Part shown: in pieces, positions 1-12,037 of the stretch
Numbering within the stretch: position 1 is the first letter of the stretch
How the letters are laid out: each line of letters opens with the position of its first letter
Assembly (NCBI GenBank): GCA_026770615.1
Contig: MU631483.1
Span: forward strand, 97,145-119,103
Source: Pavlovales sp. CCMP2436
Taxonomy: Eukaryota > Haptophyta > Pavlovophyceae > Pavlovales
Direction: 5' to 3'
DNA: 21,959 nt
The notes under the pieces: generated by a model
Told to the model about the DNA's origin: nothing
What the model saw: the letters and a program-made list of their open reading frames with translations, nothing else
Databases searched by the model: none
Program-made: the position numbers and the translations under genes

Positions 1-65
1 ATGTCATCCTCATCATCCGACACCTCGAGCTTGTCCCACTTGGCGTAGCTGGCCGGCGCAGGCAT
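1..65 (-). CDS. 5' end of a Cdc37-like (Hsp90 co-chaperone-type) gene, partial
   Basis: Read on the minus strand, an ATG at 65-63 opens a frame that stays open to the window edge. It gives about 21 residues, MPAPASYAKWDKLEVSDDED and on. A short leader, then Y-x-x-W-D-x-[IL]-E-V-S-D-D-E-D, is the N-terminal signature of Cdc37, the kinase-specific Hsp90 co-chaperone. There the conserved Ser of the SDDED stretch is a CK2 phosphorylation site (known for the family). Other eukaryotic proteins, including some TPR co-chaperones, also begin with a SKWDKL-x-SDDE motif, so the identity rests on only 21 residues. The gene is divergent from the coiled-coil gene starting at 428 and shares its upstream region. 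Confidence 0.5.
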   Translation of the reverse strand, partial: MPAPASYAKWDKLEVSDDEDD

Positions 66-427
66 GGCTGCTCCTCGCGCGATCTCCGCACGTGCAAAGC
101 GCTCACTCGCTCGCGCGATCAGACTCTTAACAGCTCTCAACCGCCACCCTTTTAAATTTTTGTATCGGCCGATCTCGAGCTCGCCTGGGGCGGGCTAGGC
201 AAGGTGGGTCCGGTGTGAAGGGCAGCGCAGGGCTCGTCTGCCCGGCAGAGGGGGCTGCGGCCGTGGTGCAGGCCGGGCTGCGGCGTGGGGCAGAGGGCCT
301 GCACCACGGCCGCAATTTTAAAAAGGTCGTTTCAGCCGGTACAGGGGGCAGCTCGAGCGCGGCACCCCGCCTCAGGCAACCACCTGCGCGCTGCTCGCGG
401 CGCCGCGCCAGCAGGGCCCCATCCAGT
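66..427. promoter_or_regulatory. Shared upstream region of two divergent genes
   Basis: This 362-bp stretch separates the start codons of the minus-strand Cdc37-like gene and the plus-strand coiled-coil gene, so it should hold both promoters and both 5' UTRs. It contains two AT-rich patches in otherwise GC-rich DNA (around 150-165 and 313-325) and a perfect 18-bp inverted repeat at 257-313. The plus frame stays open upstream to 215, but the composition and the lack of conserved-looking sequence there argue that it is not coding. Confidence 0.5.
257..313. repeat. Perfect 18-bp inverted repeat between divergent genes
   Basis: The arms GCGGCCGTGGTGCAGGCC (257-274) and GGCCTGCACCACGGCCGC (296-313) are exact reverse complements with a 21-base loop. 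In RNA this would be a very stable GC-rich hairpin in the 5' UTR of the coiled-coil gene. In DNA it could be a dyad-symmetric protein-binding site. No similar copy was noticed elsewhere in the window. Confidence 0.85.
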
Positions 428-1335
428 ATGGCCTCGCTGCATCCTAACATATATGACGGGCCCGGGCGCCCGCAGCCTTCGGGCGCGAGCGCGTACGCCT
501 CGCTGGCCAGCGGGGTCTCGCTGTACGAGCCGGAGCACCCGGTGCTCGCCACGGTGGCGCGGCGCAAGATGGCCGCGGCCGAGGTCGAGGCGCTCGAGAA
601 CCGCATCAAGCGCCTCGAGCTCGAAGAGGTCAAGGCCAGGAAGGGCGTGGAGCAGGTGCGCGAGAAGAACTCGGTGATCCAACAGGCGCAGGAGCGCACG
701 CGGCAGGTGGTCGAGCAGCGCGCGACGCTCGAGCGGGGCAAGCGGCAGGAGGTCGAGCGCCTCAAGGAGGTCGCGCAGAAGCGTAAGGAGCAGCAGCGGC
801 AAAACCTGCAGAAGGCCTTCACCGGCATGTACAACGAGCGGCTGGGCGAGGCGAGGCAACACCGCGAGGAGCAGGAGCGGGTGGTCGAGGAGGCGGCGCG
901 CGCGCGCGAGCGCGAGCGGGAGAAAAACTATGGCAGGAACGACCAGATCCGCACCCGGCGAAAGGAGCTCTCGCTGCGCGTCCAGCAGCAACGAATCGCG
1001 CACCAGGTGAGTCCTCGTCTGGCCTCCCGCGTGGAGCCGGCTCGGCGCGAGCGGCCGCGCGTAACCGCGCCGCCTCCCCCCCCGGTGCTGCGCCCCATGC
1101 TGACCTGCCCACACGCTGCCCCACTGTGCGACACTGCCCGGCGGCACGCGCGCAGGAGTATCTGATGCAAGACTTCATCAACATGATTCAAAACGAGCTC
1201 GAGCAGACGGAGGAGATCGAGCGCGACATCGAGCGTCTAGACTCGCTAGAGAGCGAGCACGTCGAACGCATCCGGGAGCTGCAGGAGGAGCAGCGGGCAG
1301 CGTACGACAGGCTCGAGCAGGCGCTCACTGCCTAA
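428..1335 (+). CDS. Two-exon coiled-coil protein, uncharacterised
   Basis: Exon 1 is 428-1006 and exon 2 is 1156-1335 (TAA stop). The intron at 1007-1155 begins GTGAGT and ends GCAG, and the exons join at a codon boundary to give 252 residues. I chose the ATG at 428 because the protein becomes ordered there (MASLHPNIYDGPG...), whereas the open frame back to 215 looks like untranslated leader. After about 45 residues nearly all the protein is charged, heptad-like Glu/Arg/Lys/Gln/Leu helix. An ARRKM...ALENRIKRLELEE segment opens it and LDSLESEHVERIRELQEEQ closes it. There is no membrane segment or enzyme motif. Long charged coiled coils of this sort are common among cytoskeletal and ciliary proteins, but nothing here identifies one. 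No function is assigned. Confidence 0.8.
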
Positions 1336-1405
1336 GTCCCGCAGCCTGGAGACATTTTGATGTTGGCCCCTAACTAACTAAAACTATGTTTACTTACATT
1401 AATGT

Positions 1406-1500
1406 AGGGGGGTTCGGGCTGGCGGTACGTTTCAAGTTAAAGTCAGGCTGATCTTAGCGCTCCAACGCAGGCTCCTACGCGCTACGCCGAAATGGGAAGC
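1406..1500 (-). repeat. Dispersed ~95-bp repeat, solo copy
   Basis: In reverse complement, this stretch closely matches the two tandem copies at 9406-9492 and 9501-9594. The shared core TCGGCGTAGCGCGTAGGAGC is at 1473-1492 here, and the copies also share a GATCAGC..TTGA..TTGAAAC stretch and a terminal AACCCCCC. Similarity also continues weakly into the flanking CATTAAT. In the 9.3-9.8 kb element these repeats lie between terminal inverted repeats, so this is probably a fragment or solo remnant of the same element family. Confidence 0.8.
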
Positions 1501-1557
1501 TGGTAGAAGTGGTGGATGATGAGGAAGCCGAAAACAAAGCGCTGGCGTCGCTGCGCA

Positions 1558-1831
1558 ACGCGGGGCCGCCCGACAGTGCGCGAGCAAGCGAGTCTATTGG
1601 TGATCCCACCAGTGACGTATCGCTGGGAAGCGATGGGGTTTTGAATGTCGAGAACTCGTTTGCGCGTGCAGGGCGCGGGCCGCAGCGCAGGGCGCGGTGG
1701 AAGGACTGGTTGAAGAAGGAGCCGAAGGAATTGGAGAGGGAGCCGAAGGGGTTGAACTGTCGTCCGACAACGCGAGGCCGCCCGGCAGTGCGCGAACGAA
1801 CGAGTTCATTGGTGGCGTGTCGCTAGGAGTG
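1558..1831 (+). pseudogene. Imperfect direct repeat with frameshifted coding-like copies
   Basis: Two related stretches lie about 213 bp apart (near 1558-1630 and 1771-1831). Translated, the first reads NAGPPDSARASESIGD...VSLGSD in one frame. The second reads NARPPGSARTNEFIGGVSLG in another frame. The same peptide appearing in two frames means the intervening DNA has gained or lost bases. The spacer also has a short internal repeat (GGAGCCGAAGG twice). This looks like a decayed internally repeated coding sequence or a repeat relic. I do not recognise the family. Confidence 0.45.
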
Positions 1832-2442
1832 TTTACTTATATATTATTAATTAACTGCACGTTATCATTATTATTTAGTTTGAGGACCGGCTGAGGGGTC
1901 GAAATCCGAATTATTGGCGCGATTCCGCGCATAGAGTCTCGGGGTCGGGAGAAAAGCAGGGAACATTCGTGGGCGACTAGAAACGCGAGAAAGTAGACAT
2001 GTGTATTGTCATTGACATTGTTCGCCCCTGCCGGCCGCCCGGCCCTGGCCGGTGGCCCTCAGTGGCCCTGAACCCTTGGCTGAACGCTAAGTCAGTCGAT
2101 AGCTGTTGTCATCAATAGAGCCATTATGCTAGTTCTCGACGGTCGAATACCACCTCGTGTGCCTCTCATGTGCCTCTTCCTGGGTTGACTTAACAACACA
2201 CTAAAGGTAAAGCCAAATAACATTTGACTTCTGTCATTTCGTGAGTTGTTCCAGAGGATTTTCACTAGACTTCTTCGCAATTACCCCCGGGCTGACTCAC
2301 TATGAGCAGGCTGGAGTGACGATGGAGGATAGCTCACACGACACACGACACATCACTTCGGGTTTGGAGCTCACGCTACACACGGGGATAAAAAACTCGT
2401 GCATTCACGGTTTGGTTGCGACAGCACACTGTGACTCCGACG

Positions 2443-6373
<3,931 letters not shown>

Positions 6374-6824
6374 AACTAGAACGTGCCTGCTGCGTAGCGG
6401 TCGCGTTTTTAGAGCGACCGTGCACATGCCGGTGCCACAGAGCCGTCCGGGCGGATGAAGGCACGCGCCGAGGCCGACAACATATTCGTTACAAACTTTC
6501 CATCGAAATTCAACAACGCATAGAACTAGTTAAAGAATGATTATATTACGTATCTGTTACTTTCAGTCTGCATCCATTCGTTCGACTGTCATTATAAATC
6601 TACACTGTCATTGTGTCAGACGCGTGGCCGTGTGGCCTATGCCGTCGGGAGTATGCTGCAGTGGCATATCCTACTAGCTACCGGGCTACAATTACGAACA
6701 GATATCCAGCATGTAGTTTGTTAGTATCCCACGAACTATGTGACGAGCCTGTGCCATGACTGGCAGGGCGCGTGACGGCATGCATGCAGTCCTTAGCCAC
6801 TTAAAAAAGCCGATTCACTATAAC
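6374..6824. other. Intergenic region downstream of DLD
   Basis: About 450 bp with no convincing gene. It includes the DLD 3' UTR. A 7-bp stem (6398-6404 with 6414-6420) around a T-rich loop lies 25 bp after the stop codon. No canonical AATAAA signal is seen close by. Confidence 0.6.
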
Positions 6825-7245
6825 CTGCTGGAGCCAGGCACCGGTGCACCGCGAACTCCCCCCCCAGGCGGAGGAGTTCGATTTAATTTTATTTATTTTT
6901 GTGTTATTTTATTAGTGAAACTTTGAAGATACTCTTAGACGTAGAATTGAGCTGGGAACAACTTCATCATTACGGTTCGATATCTGATTCTACAAGAAAG
7001 TATATGAAAATGGCCTTGGAATTGAGGGTGGTATTTTCACTATTTTCAGCACATGAGATACATACGTCCCCTCACTTTGGAGGCGATTTTCTCGGCATTC
7101 CCTTCGGAATCAGGTGTCAGGCCGATTTATCAAAGTTGTTCCCCGTCAAATTCTGCGTCTAGCGGCATCTTCAAGGTTCGATAGATCAGCACGAAAACCT
7201 CGGTCGTTCAGCTTTTTACTGTGCACCGAGAGCTGGCTCCAGCAG
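6825..7245. mobile_element. MITE-like element with nested inverted repeats (family 1, copy 1)
   Basis: The outer ends are CTGCTGGAGCCAG (6825-6837) and its exact reverse complement (7233-7245), with GGTGCAC/GTGCACC just inside (6843-6849, 7221-7227). An inner pair of about 46 bp lies at 6918-6964 and 7133-7178, sharing CTTTGAAGAT, TAGACG.AGAATT and GGGAACAAC. The interior is AT-rich, has no transposase, and its open frame has no recognisable product. The inner repeats and part of the interior recur at 11608-12009. I see no clear target-site duplication, so the element boundary is uncertain. Confidence 0.65.
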
Positions 7246-7318
7246 ACAGTATTTTATTTTCCCCTCTCATTAATATATCAGGTTAGTTAGTGAAGTTGGC
7301 GCGACGCCTTAAAATGAG

Positions 7319-8311
7319 ATGCTGCCGCGCGGAGGCCGGTACGTGCCTATGCTCTCCCGCGAAGAGGTCCGCAGGCGGGAGGACACCGTCCCCTCGCGCG
7401 ACCAAGTGTGCAGCCTGCGCAAGCTTGTGAAGGCGGGCGACTCAGTCGCGCAGTCGTTTGGAGCTATGTATCACTTCGGCGATCTGGGCCTGTCGCGGGA
7501 CTACGGCGAGGCACTCCGCCTATACAACCTTTCAGCCGCGCAGGGCGGAGCGCACGGGCAAGTGGCACTCGCTTTCATTCACCATTGTGGGAACGGGGAG
7601 GGAGGACCAGGCTCCATGCCGGAGGACCCTGACGAGGGAGCGCGCCTATTTGCGCTCGCGGCGGCTCAGGGCAACCACGTCGCGCAGTACTAGCTCGGGT
7701 GATACCACTACATGCGCCAGGAATTCCTCGAGGCGAATCACTTACTCCGCCTCTAGGCCGCGCAGGGCAATCCGGGTGGGCAGTGCCAGCTTGGGCTCGT
7801 CTACTTCGGGAAGTTGGGCGGTACATAACTAAAAAGATCACCCAGCTACCCCCCCCNNNNNNNNNNNNNNNNNNNNNNNNNNNNNNNNNNNNNNNNNNNN
7901 NNNNNNNNNNNNNNNNNNNNNNNNNNNNNNNNNNNNNNNNNNNNNNNNNNNNNNNNNNNNNNNNNNNNNNNNNNNNNNNNNNNNNNNNNNNNNNNNNNNN
8001 NNNNNNNNNAAGCGGCTAAGTTCTTCCGCCTCGCAGCCGCGCAGGGCGATGCCGATGGGCAGGGCCAACTTGCCCAACTCCACTATCTCGGGGCGGGTGT
8101 ACCGCAAGACTTCGCCGAGTCTTCGCGCCTCTACCGCCTCGCAGCAGCGCAGGGCCACGCGTTCTCCCAGATCAACCTTGCACTCCTCCTCCGCGAGGGG
8201 CGGGTAGGGGTTCCACCTGCAGCAGTGCTGCGAAAGGCAGAGCAACTTCTAGCAGATGCGGCACACAACGGAGAGCACGAAGTTGCCGCCTACGTGCGCG
8301 TGCCATGCTGA
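7319..8311 (+). pseudogene. Sel1-repeat protein gene, interrupted
   Basis: Translation from the ATG at 7319 gives Sel1-like (SLR) repeats: EALRLYNLSAAQGGAHGQ, then EGARLFALAAAQGNHVAQY. The frame then meets TAG (7691-7693), TGA (7700-7702), TAG and TAA, while Sel1 sequence clearly continues in the same frame (LLRL, stop, AAQGNPGGQCQLGLVYF). After the N gap, more repeats follow (KFFRLAAAQGDADGQGQLAQL, SSRLYRLAAAQGHAFSQINLA) until a TGA at 8309-8311. Sel1 repeats are helical hairpins that form protein-interaction scaffolds. Four in-frame stops indicate a pseudogene. The MYND frame that follows at 8305 is offset by one, so the two probably once formed a single Sel1-MYND protein, an arrangement I recall as common in algae. 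Confidence 0.75.
7857..8009. other. Assembly gap (153 Ns)
   Basis: This run of N falls inside the Sel1-repeat array. Tandem repeats of this kind often break assemblies, and the true length may differ from 153. Confidence 0.99.
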
Positions 8312-8852
8312 GCAAGTTCGCTGGCGAGCGTGAGCTCGTCCCCACGTGCTGCATAGGCTGCGGCAAGATGGAGCAGCTGCAGACGTGCAGCAAGTGTCTC
8401 ACCGGTGTGCTTCTTATACTGAACAGCACGTGAATTAACGACCCCCCCCCTCATATATCCTCCTTCTCACAGCAGGATAAACCTCTGCCGATAGCATGTA
8501 TGACTAACCCCCTCCCCCCAACCCGGATCCGCCACCAACCCACTCGACGCCCCCGTCTCCCACTTTCCCCATTGCAGCCAAGTTCTGCGGCGCCGAGTGT
8601 GTCCGGCGCATGTGGCCCGTGCACAAGCCGGGCTGCAAGGCATGGCGGGAGGAGAAGGCCGCTGCCGCCGCGGAGGAGACGGTCGAGAAGGATGGAGACT
8701 CGCAGGAAGCGGAGGAGGAGGAGGAGGACATCACCTCGCTGCCGACAAAGGAGCTCAAGCGCAGGCTCGACCGCCTGTCGATCAGCTATGTGGGTGTGCT
8801 CGAACGCCCCGAGCTGGTCGAATTGCTCTCGGACGCGGTTGCGCGTGAGTGA
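8305..8852 (+). CDS. MYND zinc-finger protein with SAP-like C-terminus (possibly the 3' part of the Sel1 gene)
   Basis: Exon 1 is 8305-8404 and exon 2 is 8578-8852 (TGA stop). The intron at 8405-8577 begins GTGTGC and ends TTGCAG, with an Ala codon split across it. Splicing restores a full MYND pattern: C-x2-C in CIGCG, C-x2-C in CSKC, then FCGAEC and H-x3-C in HKPGC. This match strongly supports the intron. A Glu-rich linker follows, then LPTKELKRRLDRLSISYVGVLE and ELVELL, which resembles a SAP-like helix-turn-helix seen after MYND domains in algae. MYND domains bind proline-rich peptides and mediate protein contacts. The ATG overlaps the end of the Sel1 frame (ATGCTGA), so this may be the tail of a frameshifted Sel1-MYND gene rather than an independent gene. 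Confidence 0.75.
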
Positions 8853-9284
8853 GCACGGGCGCGCACACGCTCCATCACACATGGTCGCTGCCGGATACCC
8901 AATGGGCGTGAGCAAAAAAAAAAGGAGGGGGGGGGATGCATCTGCGCCAAAGCCGCCGCCAAGCTCGTTGTTCGAGAACTTCGAGAGGATCGTGGCCTCG
9001 ATGCGCAGACCATGGAGCTCAAGAGCAGGCTGGTGGTCGCAAGTTCAGCTACTCGTGTGCACGAGACACGAGCGCGGCCCATGCAGAGCGGTCTTGCTGC
9101 TGGTGACTGTGAGCACGCCAAGAAGACTGATAAGATTGCGACTTGTGAGTGATAAAGTCGCAATCTTGTGAGCCATGTTTACTATTAGCCTGCGCAGGCT
9201 CCGGGATAAAGTGGTAGGAGATTTTGACGCACTTGCTCTGTTTAGGCTATGATAATGTGACATAATGTATATAAAATATATTTA
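8853..9284. other. Intergenic region with a 12-bp hairpin
   Basis: No gene is supported here. A perfect inverted repeat AAGATTGCGACT (9132-9143) and AGTCGCAATCTT (9156-9167) with a 12-base loop lies about 280 bp after the MYND stop. It could be a 3'-end RNA hairpin or a small element remnant. A G9 run precedes it near 8926-8935. Confidence 0.6.
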
Positions 9285-9799
9285 TGATAGGGATTCAAGC
9301 TGGCGTCTGACTGTTCTGAATGTTGTGCTGGTCATATATTTATGAACATATATCATTAATACATATATTAGCGGCGAAAGCCCTATCATATATATATCAC
9401 GTCGACTTCGGCGTAGCGCGTAGGAGCCTGCGTCGGAGCGCTATAAGATCAGCTTGACTCGAACTTGACACACCGCCAGCCAGAACCCCCCTATATAATT
9501 GCTCCCCACTTCGGCGTAGCGCGTAGGAGCCTGCGTCGGAGCGCTAATCGATCAGCTTGACTTGACTTGAAACACCTCCAGCCTGAACCCCCCTTCATTA
9601 ATATAACACGCTGTTTAATATAACACGTTGTTTACATGTTGTCTACCACCCCTGCTGCGAGGGCGATGTCGACCAAGCCTGCAAGTAAACACCACCTGTT
9701 GAGCCATGCCGAGCCGCTAATATATAACAAGTGCATATAACAAGTGCTCAGACCAGCACAACTTTCAGGACAGTCAGACGCCAGCTTGAATCCCTATCA
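9285..9799. mobile_element. MITE-like element with 49-bp terminal inverted repeats (family 2)
   Basis: The left end (9285-9333) and the reverse complement of the right end (9751-9799) agree at 47 of 49 positions, starting TGATAGGGATTCAAGC. The 515-bp element has no coding capacity. Inside are two tandem copies of a roughly 90-bp repeat (9406-9492, 9501-9594) and small duplications (TAATATAACACG.TGTT twice near 9599-9630, ATAACAAGTG twice near 9723-9747). A related solo end is at 5565-5613 and a solo interior repeat at 1406-1500. No obvious target-site duplication is seen. It is probably a non-autonomous DNA transposon. Confidence 0.8.
9406..9594 (+). repeat. Tandem pair of ~90-bp repeats inside the family-2 element
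   Basis: Copies at 9406-9492 and 9501-9594 share the exact stretch from CTTCGGCGTAGCGCG through GGAGCGCTA, then a GATCAGCTTGACT stretch and a closing GAACCCCCCT. A third copy, inverted, is at 1406-1500. The conserved GC-rich core has short complementary ends (AGCGC and GCGCT) and could form a stem. Confidence 0.85.
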
Positions 9800-9914
9800 G
9801 TAATATATCACTCGGCGATAGGACTCGACCGTGTGCAGCCGCAGCGGCTCCCATTAACTCACGGGTGACAGGGCGCAGCGGCCTGCGGTTTTGCAGTTTC
9901 AACTCCGGTGGTCC

Positions 9915-10394
9915 TCATTTGTGCTGCGCACGGATGCGATGCCCCAACAGGAGGCGGTGCTGGACCATTTCGGGCATGGTGTCGAAGTGTGGCTGGATGC
10001 TGATCGCGAGCGCGCCCTCGTCGCCGACTTTGCGCTCGCCGTTGACGCTGCGCTCGCTGTCAGCCAAGCCCTCTGCGCCTCTGGCCTTGAGCACAGCTTC
10101 GCCCCTGTGCTGCGCGTGGACGCGATGCCCTAGCAGGAGGCGGCGCCGGACCACTTCGGGCACGGTGTCGAAGTGTGGCCGGATGCTGATTGCGAGAAAA
10201 TTACGGTCCTTGAGCGGCCGCCACACCCACACACGCATCAGCCCGAGTGATCCCAGGTGGAGCCCGCCGAACTCCCAGCATTCGGCGCCAGGGGCGCTCC
10301 GGACCTTGCGCAGGCAGTTGTCGATGAGCGACTTGAGTGGGCGGGGATGAGCGCGTGCACTTGCCCACTGCAGCGTTTCCAACTCGCACGCCTT
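9915..10394 (-). pseudogene. Unrecognised reading-frame fragment with internal repeat
   Basis: In this minus frame the peptide is ordered and continuous: KACELETLQW, LKSLIDNCLRKV, ECWEFGGLHLGSLGLMRV, then two PHFDT-type repeats. It overlaps the end of the minus-strand frame at 10238-11209 in another frame, so it may be the 3' part of that gene after a frameshift or an unseen intron (a possible acceptor GCGCTGCAG lies at about 10424-10432 on the minus strand). The C-W-E-F-x-G pattern faintly recalls the start of HNH-type domains, but the histidines expected there are not evident. No function is assigned. Confidence 0.3.
9921..10196. repeat. Two direct 90-bp repeats 186 bp apart
   Basis: 9921-10010 and 10107-10196 are about 88% identical, and the 186-bp offset is a multiple of three. 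Both strands read open through much of it. The plus strand encodes EAVLDHFGHGVEVWLDAD twice, with one copy carrying TAG at 10131-10133. The minus strand encodes AISIRPHFDTVPEVV and AISIQPHFDTMPEMV. I cannot tell which strand, if either, was coding. Confidence 0.75.
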
Positions 10395-11209
10395 GACCGT
10401 GCGAGGATGTTAGGAGCGAGCACCTGCAGCGCAAGCCGAGTTGGGATGGTTGGGATGGGGGAAGTGAGGGCAATGGCAGGGATGTTTGGTCCAAGCCGTG
10501 TGCTGTCGCAGATATGTGCTGTCAGGACCGAGCGACGATAACCCCCAACCAGCAACCCAATGGAATTGAGGGCAGTGGTAGGGATGGCAGGGGCGGTGGA
10601 GCGTGGGATGTCGAGCACCTCGTCGTCCTCCATGCTGGCGACCATGAAGGTGGCGTGCGGGAGGTGTTCCCAGACTGCGTCTGCTGGCAAGGTATCGGCG
10701 AGCGGGTGGAGCGCCGGTGGGAGGTCCGCCGCGCGATAGCTGGACACGCCAAGCTCCATCTCGTCGAACAAGCTGGAGCAGCCGAGCACGAAGAGCTTGT
10801 CGCCGATCATGCAAGCCGTCTTACGCGCGTGGACGAGCGAGTCCATCTGCGGCGGCTGCCACCCCTCGATGATGGCCTTGTTGAGCGGGCTGCGGTAGTG
10901 AAGGCAGACGTCCATGTCGTCCTCGAAGTAAGGCTCGAAGTCGAGCGGGAAGGCTGTCTTCGCGTTGACGTAGCCGCGCGTCAGGCTCTCGGGCGACTGG
11001 CCCGACCAGTGTGCCATCATGTCGTTGACGTAGCGGTAGCTAAAGTCGACAGAGGCATCATAGCACGGGAGGTTCAGCGGCGTGTGCTTGGCGAAGATAA
11101 TGAACGGAGCGCGGCGGAGCGCGAAGCTGAGCGAGATCGGCTCGCGCGCGAGCGAGCACGGTAGTATGGCAGGCCTGCGAAGCAGCGGTGCGTGCTTTGC
11201 GAAGATCAT
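10238..11209 (-). CDS. Uncharacterised protein, doubtful 3' half
   Basis: The minus-strand frame is open from 11272 to 10238, and the first ATG in it is at 11209. The part from about 11100 to 10610 looks like real protein: YDASVDFSYRYVND, AKTAFPLDFEPYFEDDMDV, LVHARKTACMIGDKLFVLG, LFDEMELGVSSYRAADLP. It has mixed composition and conserved-looking aromatic and acidic residues. After DDEVLDIP (about 10610) it turns into Pro/Thr/Ile/Leu-rich sequence that probably reads through an intron or past a frameshift into the fragment at 9915-10394. Near the N-terminus MIFAKHAPL and FIIFAKHTPL are a duplication. I do not recognise the family, and there is no membrane segment. Confidence 0.4.
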   Translation of the reverse strand: MIFAKHAPLLRRPAILPCSLAREPISLSFALRRAPFIIFAKHTPLNLPCYDASVDFSYRYVNDMMAHWSGQSPESLTRGYVNAKTAFPLDFEPYFEDDMDVCLHYRSPLNKAIIEGWQPPQMDSLVHARKTACMIGDKLFVLGCSSLFDEMELGVSSYRAADLPPALHPLADTLPADAVWEHLPHATFMVASMEDDEVLDIPRSTAPAIPTTALNSIGLLVGGYRRSVLTAHICDSTRLGPNIPAIALTSPIPTIPTRLALQVLAPNILARSRRASWKRCSGQVHALIPAHSSRSSTTACARSGAPLAPNAGSSAGSTWDHSG

Positions 11210-11211
11210 AA

Positions 11212-11345
11212 GTGGTGGCTCAGATGATGGGACGCGGCAGCGCACGAGGCGGATGCAAGGCGGACGATCCAAAGTCTTGAGTGCCAGAGTGGTGGCTCAG
11301 GTGATGGGACGCGGAGGCGCACGAGGAAGGCGGACGAGTCTTGCT
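11212..11345. repeat. Tandem direct repeat, about 60-bp units
   Basis: 11212-11279 and 11289-11345 share GTGGTGGCTCAG.TGATGGGACGCGG, a GCGCACGAGG block and AAGGCGGACGA, offset by 77 bp. It overlaps the upstream end of the minus-strand frame. Confidence 0.75.
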
Positions 11346-11607
11346 CAAAGTTGTTTTCAGTACGAACTAACTCGGCGATGTTATTATTGATTGTCCACTG
11401 GTGGCTAGCCCAGAGCGGGCTCTTGCCGGCCTAAGGACATGAATTCGACACCCTGCGACTGGCGCACAGTGCATCAGCGGAAGCTGTACAGTATCCGTAG
11501 CCGCAGGTGTCATAGTTAGGTAGGCAGCGATCGCATCGTCTCAAACTGAATTGGGATATTTTGATTTTACCCGGATAATTTTTTTCTACCAAGGTTAGAT
11601 GCTAGTA
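11346..11607. other. Intergenic, nothing recognised
   Basis: Mixed-composition sequence becoming AT-rich toward the repeat element at 11608. I see no gene or regulatory motif. Confidence 0.5.
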
Positions 11608-12009
11608 GAACTCTGAAGAGCTTTCTCGACGAAAATTTGACGGGGAACAATTTTGTTGATGTGTGTCGTTACCTGATTCTTTTGGGAAGGACGATAAATC
11701 GGCATTTTTACTTTATTTTGTCGGCAACGTTCTGGCCTATTTACTATTGATCCATTTTGCGCTAAATAACCCCAAAGACACGTCTAGACGCAAAATTAGA
11801 CGGGGAACAATTTCGGCGCTGGGTCCTATACCTGATTCTAACAGGAATAACAAGAAAAGAGCCTCTAAAGTGAGGGTGGTATTTTCAGCATCGGACCCAA
11901 CATAAAATCCTCATTTTCTCGTCAATCCTGAAGAAATAAGATAACAATTTACATTAACAAAGTTGTTCCTCGTCAAATTCTGCGTCTAGAAGGGTCTTCA
12001 AAGTTTGAT
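11608..12009. mobile_element. MITE-like element, family 1 copy 2, with an extra nested end
   Basis: The left end at 11608-11655 and a second left end at 11773-11823 both contain GACGGGGAACAATTT. They are inverted matches to the right end at 11957-12009, which contains GTTGTTCCTCGTCAAATTC and TGCGTCTAGAAGGGTCTTCA. The right end and the internal GAGGGTGGTATTTTCA also match 6825-7245. Two left ends with one right end suggest one copy inserted into, or duplicated within, another. The right end lies only 28 bp from the stop of the GIY-YIG gene. The open frame inside has no recognisable product. Confidence 0.7.
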
Positions 12010-12037
12010 TACCCCCAATTTTTAATATATTTCTATA

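Larger units (their letters stand above)
1336..2442. other. Intergenic region between coiled-coil gene and DLD
   Basis: No intact gene is visible. The stretch carries one copy of a roughly 95-bp dispersed repeat (1406-1500), a broken direct repeat with coding-like character (1558-1831) and an AT-rich patch near 1835-1880. About 500 bp of unremarkable sequence then leads to the DLD start codon and probably contains its promoter and 5' UTR. No TATA-like element stands out, apart from GGGATAAAAAACTCG near 2384-2400, which is only suggestive. Confidence 0.6.

Noticed and set aside
332..1147. 271-codon minus-strand Leu-rich open frame
   Set aside because: It is the antisense of the charged coiled coil. 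Glu/Lys/Arg codons read backwards give Leu/Ala runs.
6899..7162. 87-codon open frame
   Set aside because: It lies wholly inside the MITE-like element, it is not conserved as a frame in the copy at 11608-12009, and the peptide is not recognisable.
11663..11905. 80-codon open frame with a hydrophobic stretch
   Set aside because: It falls inside the second family-1 element and spans its nested end. AT-rich DNA readily gives such hydrophobic frames.
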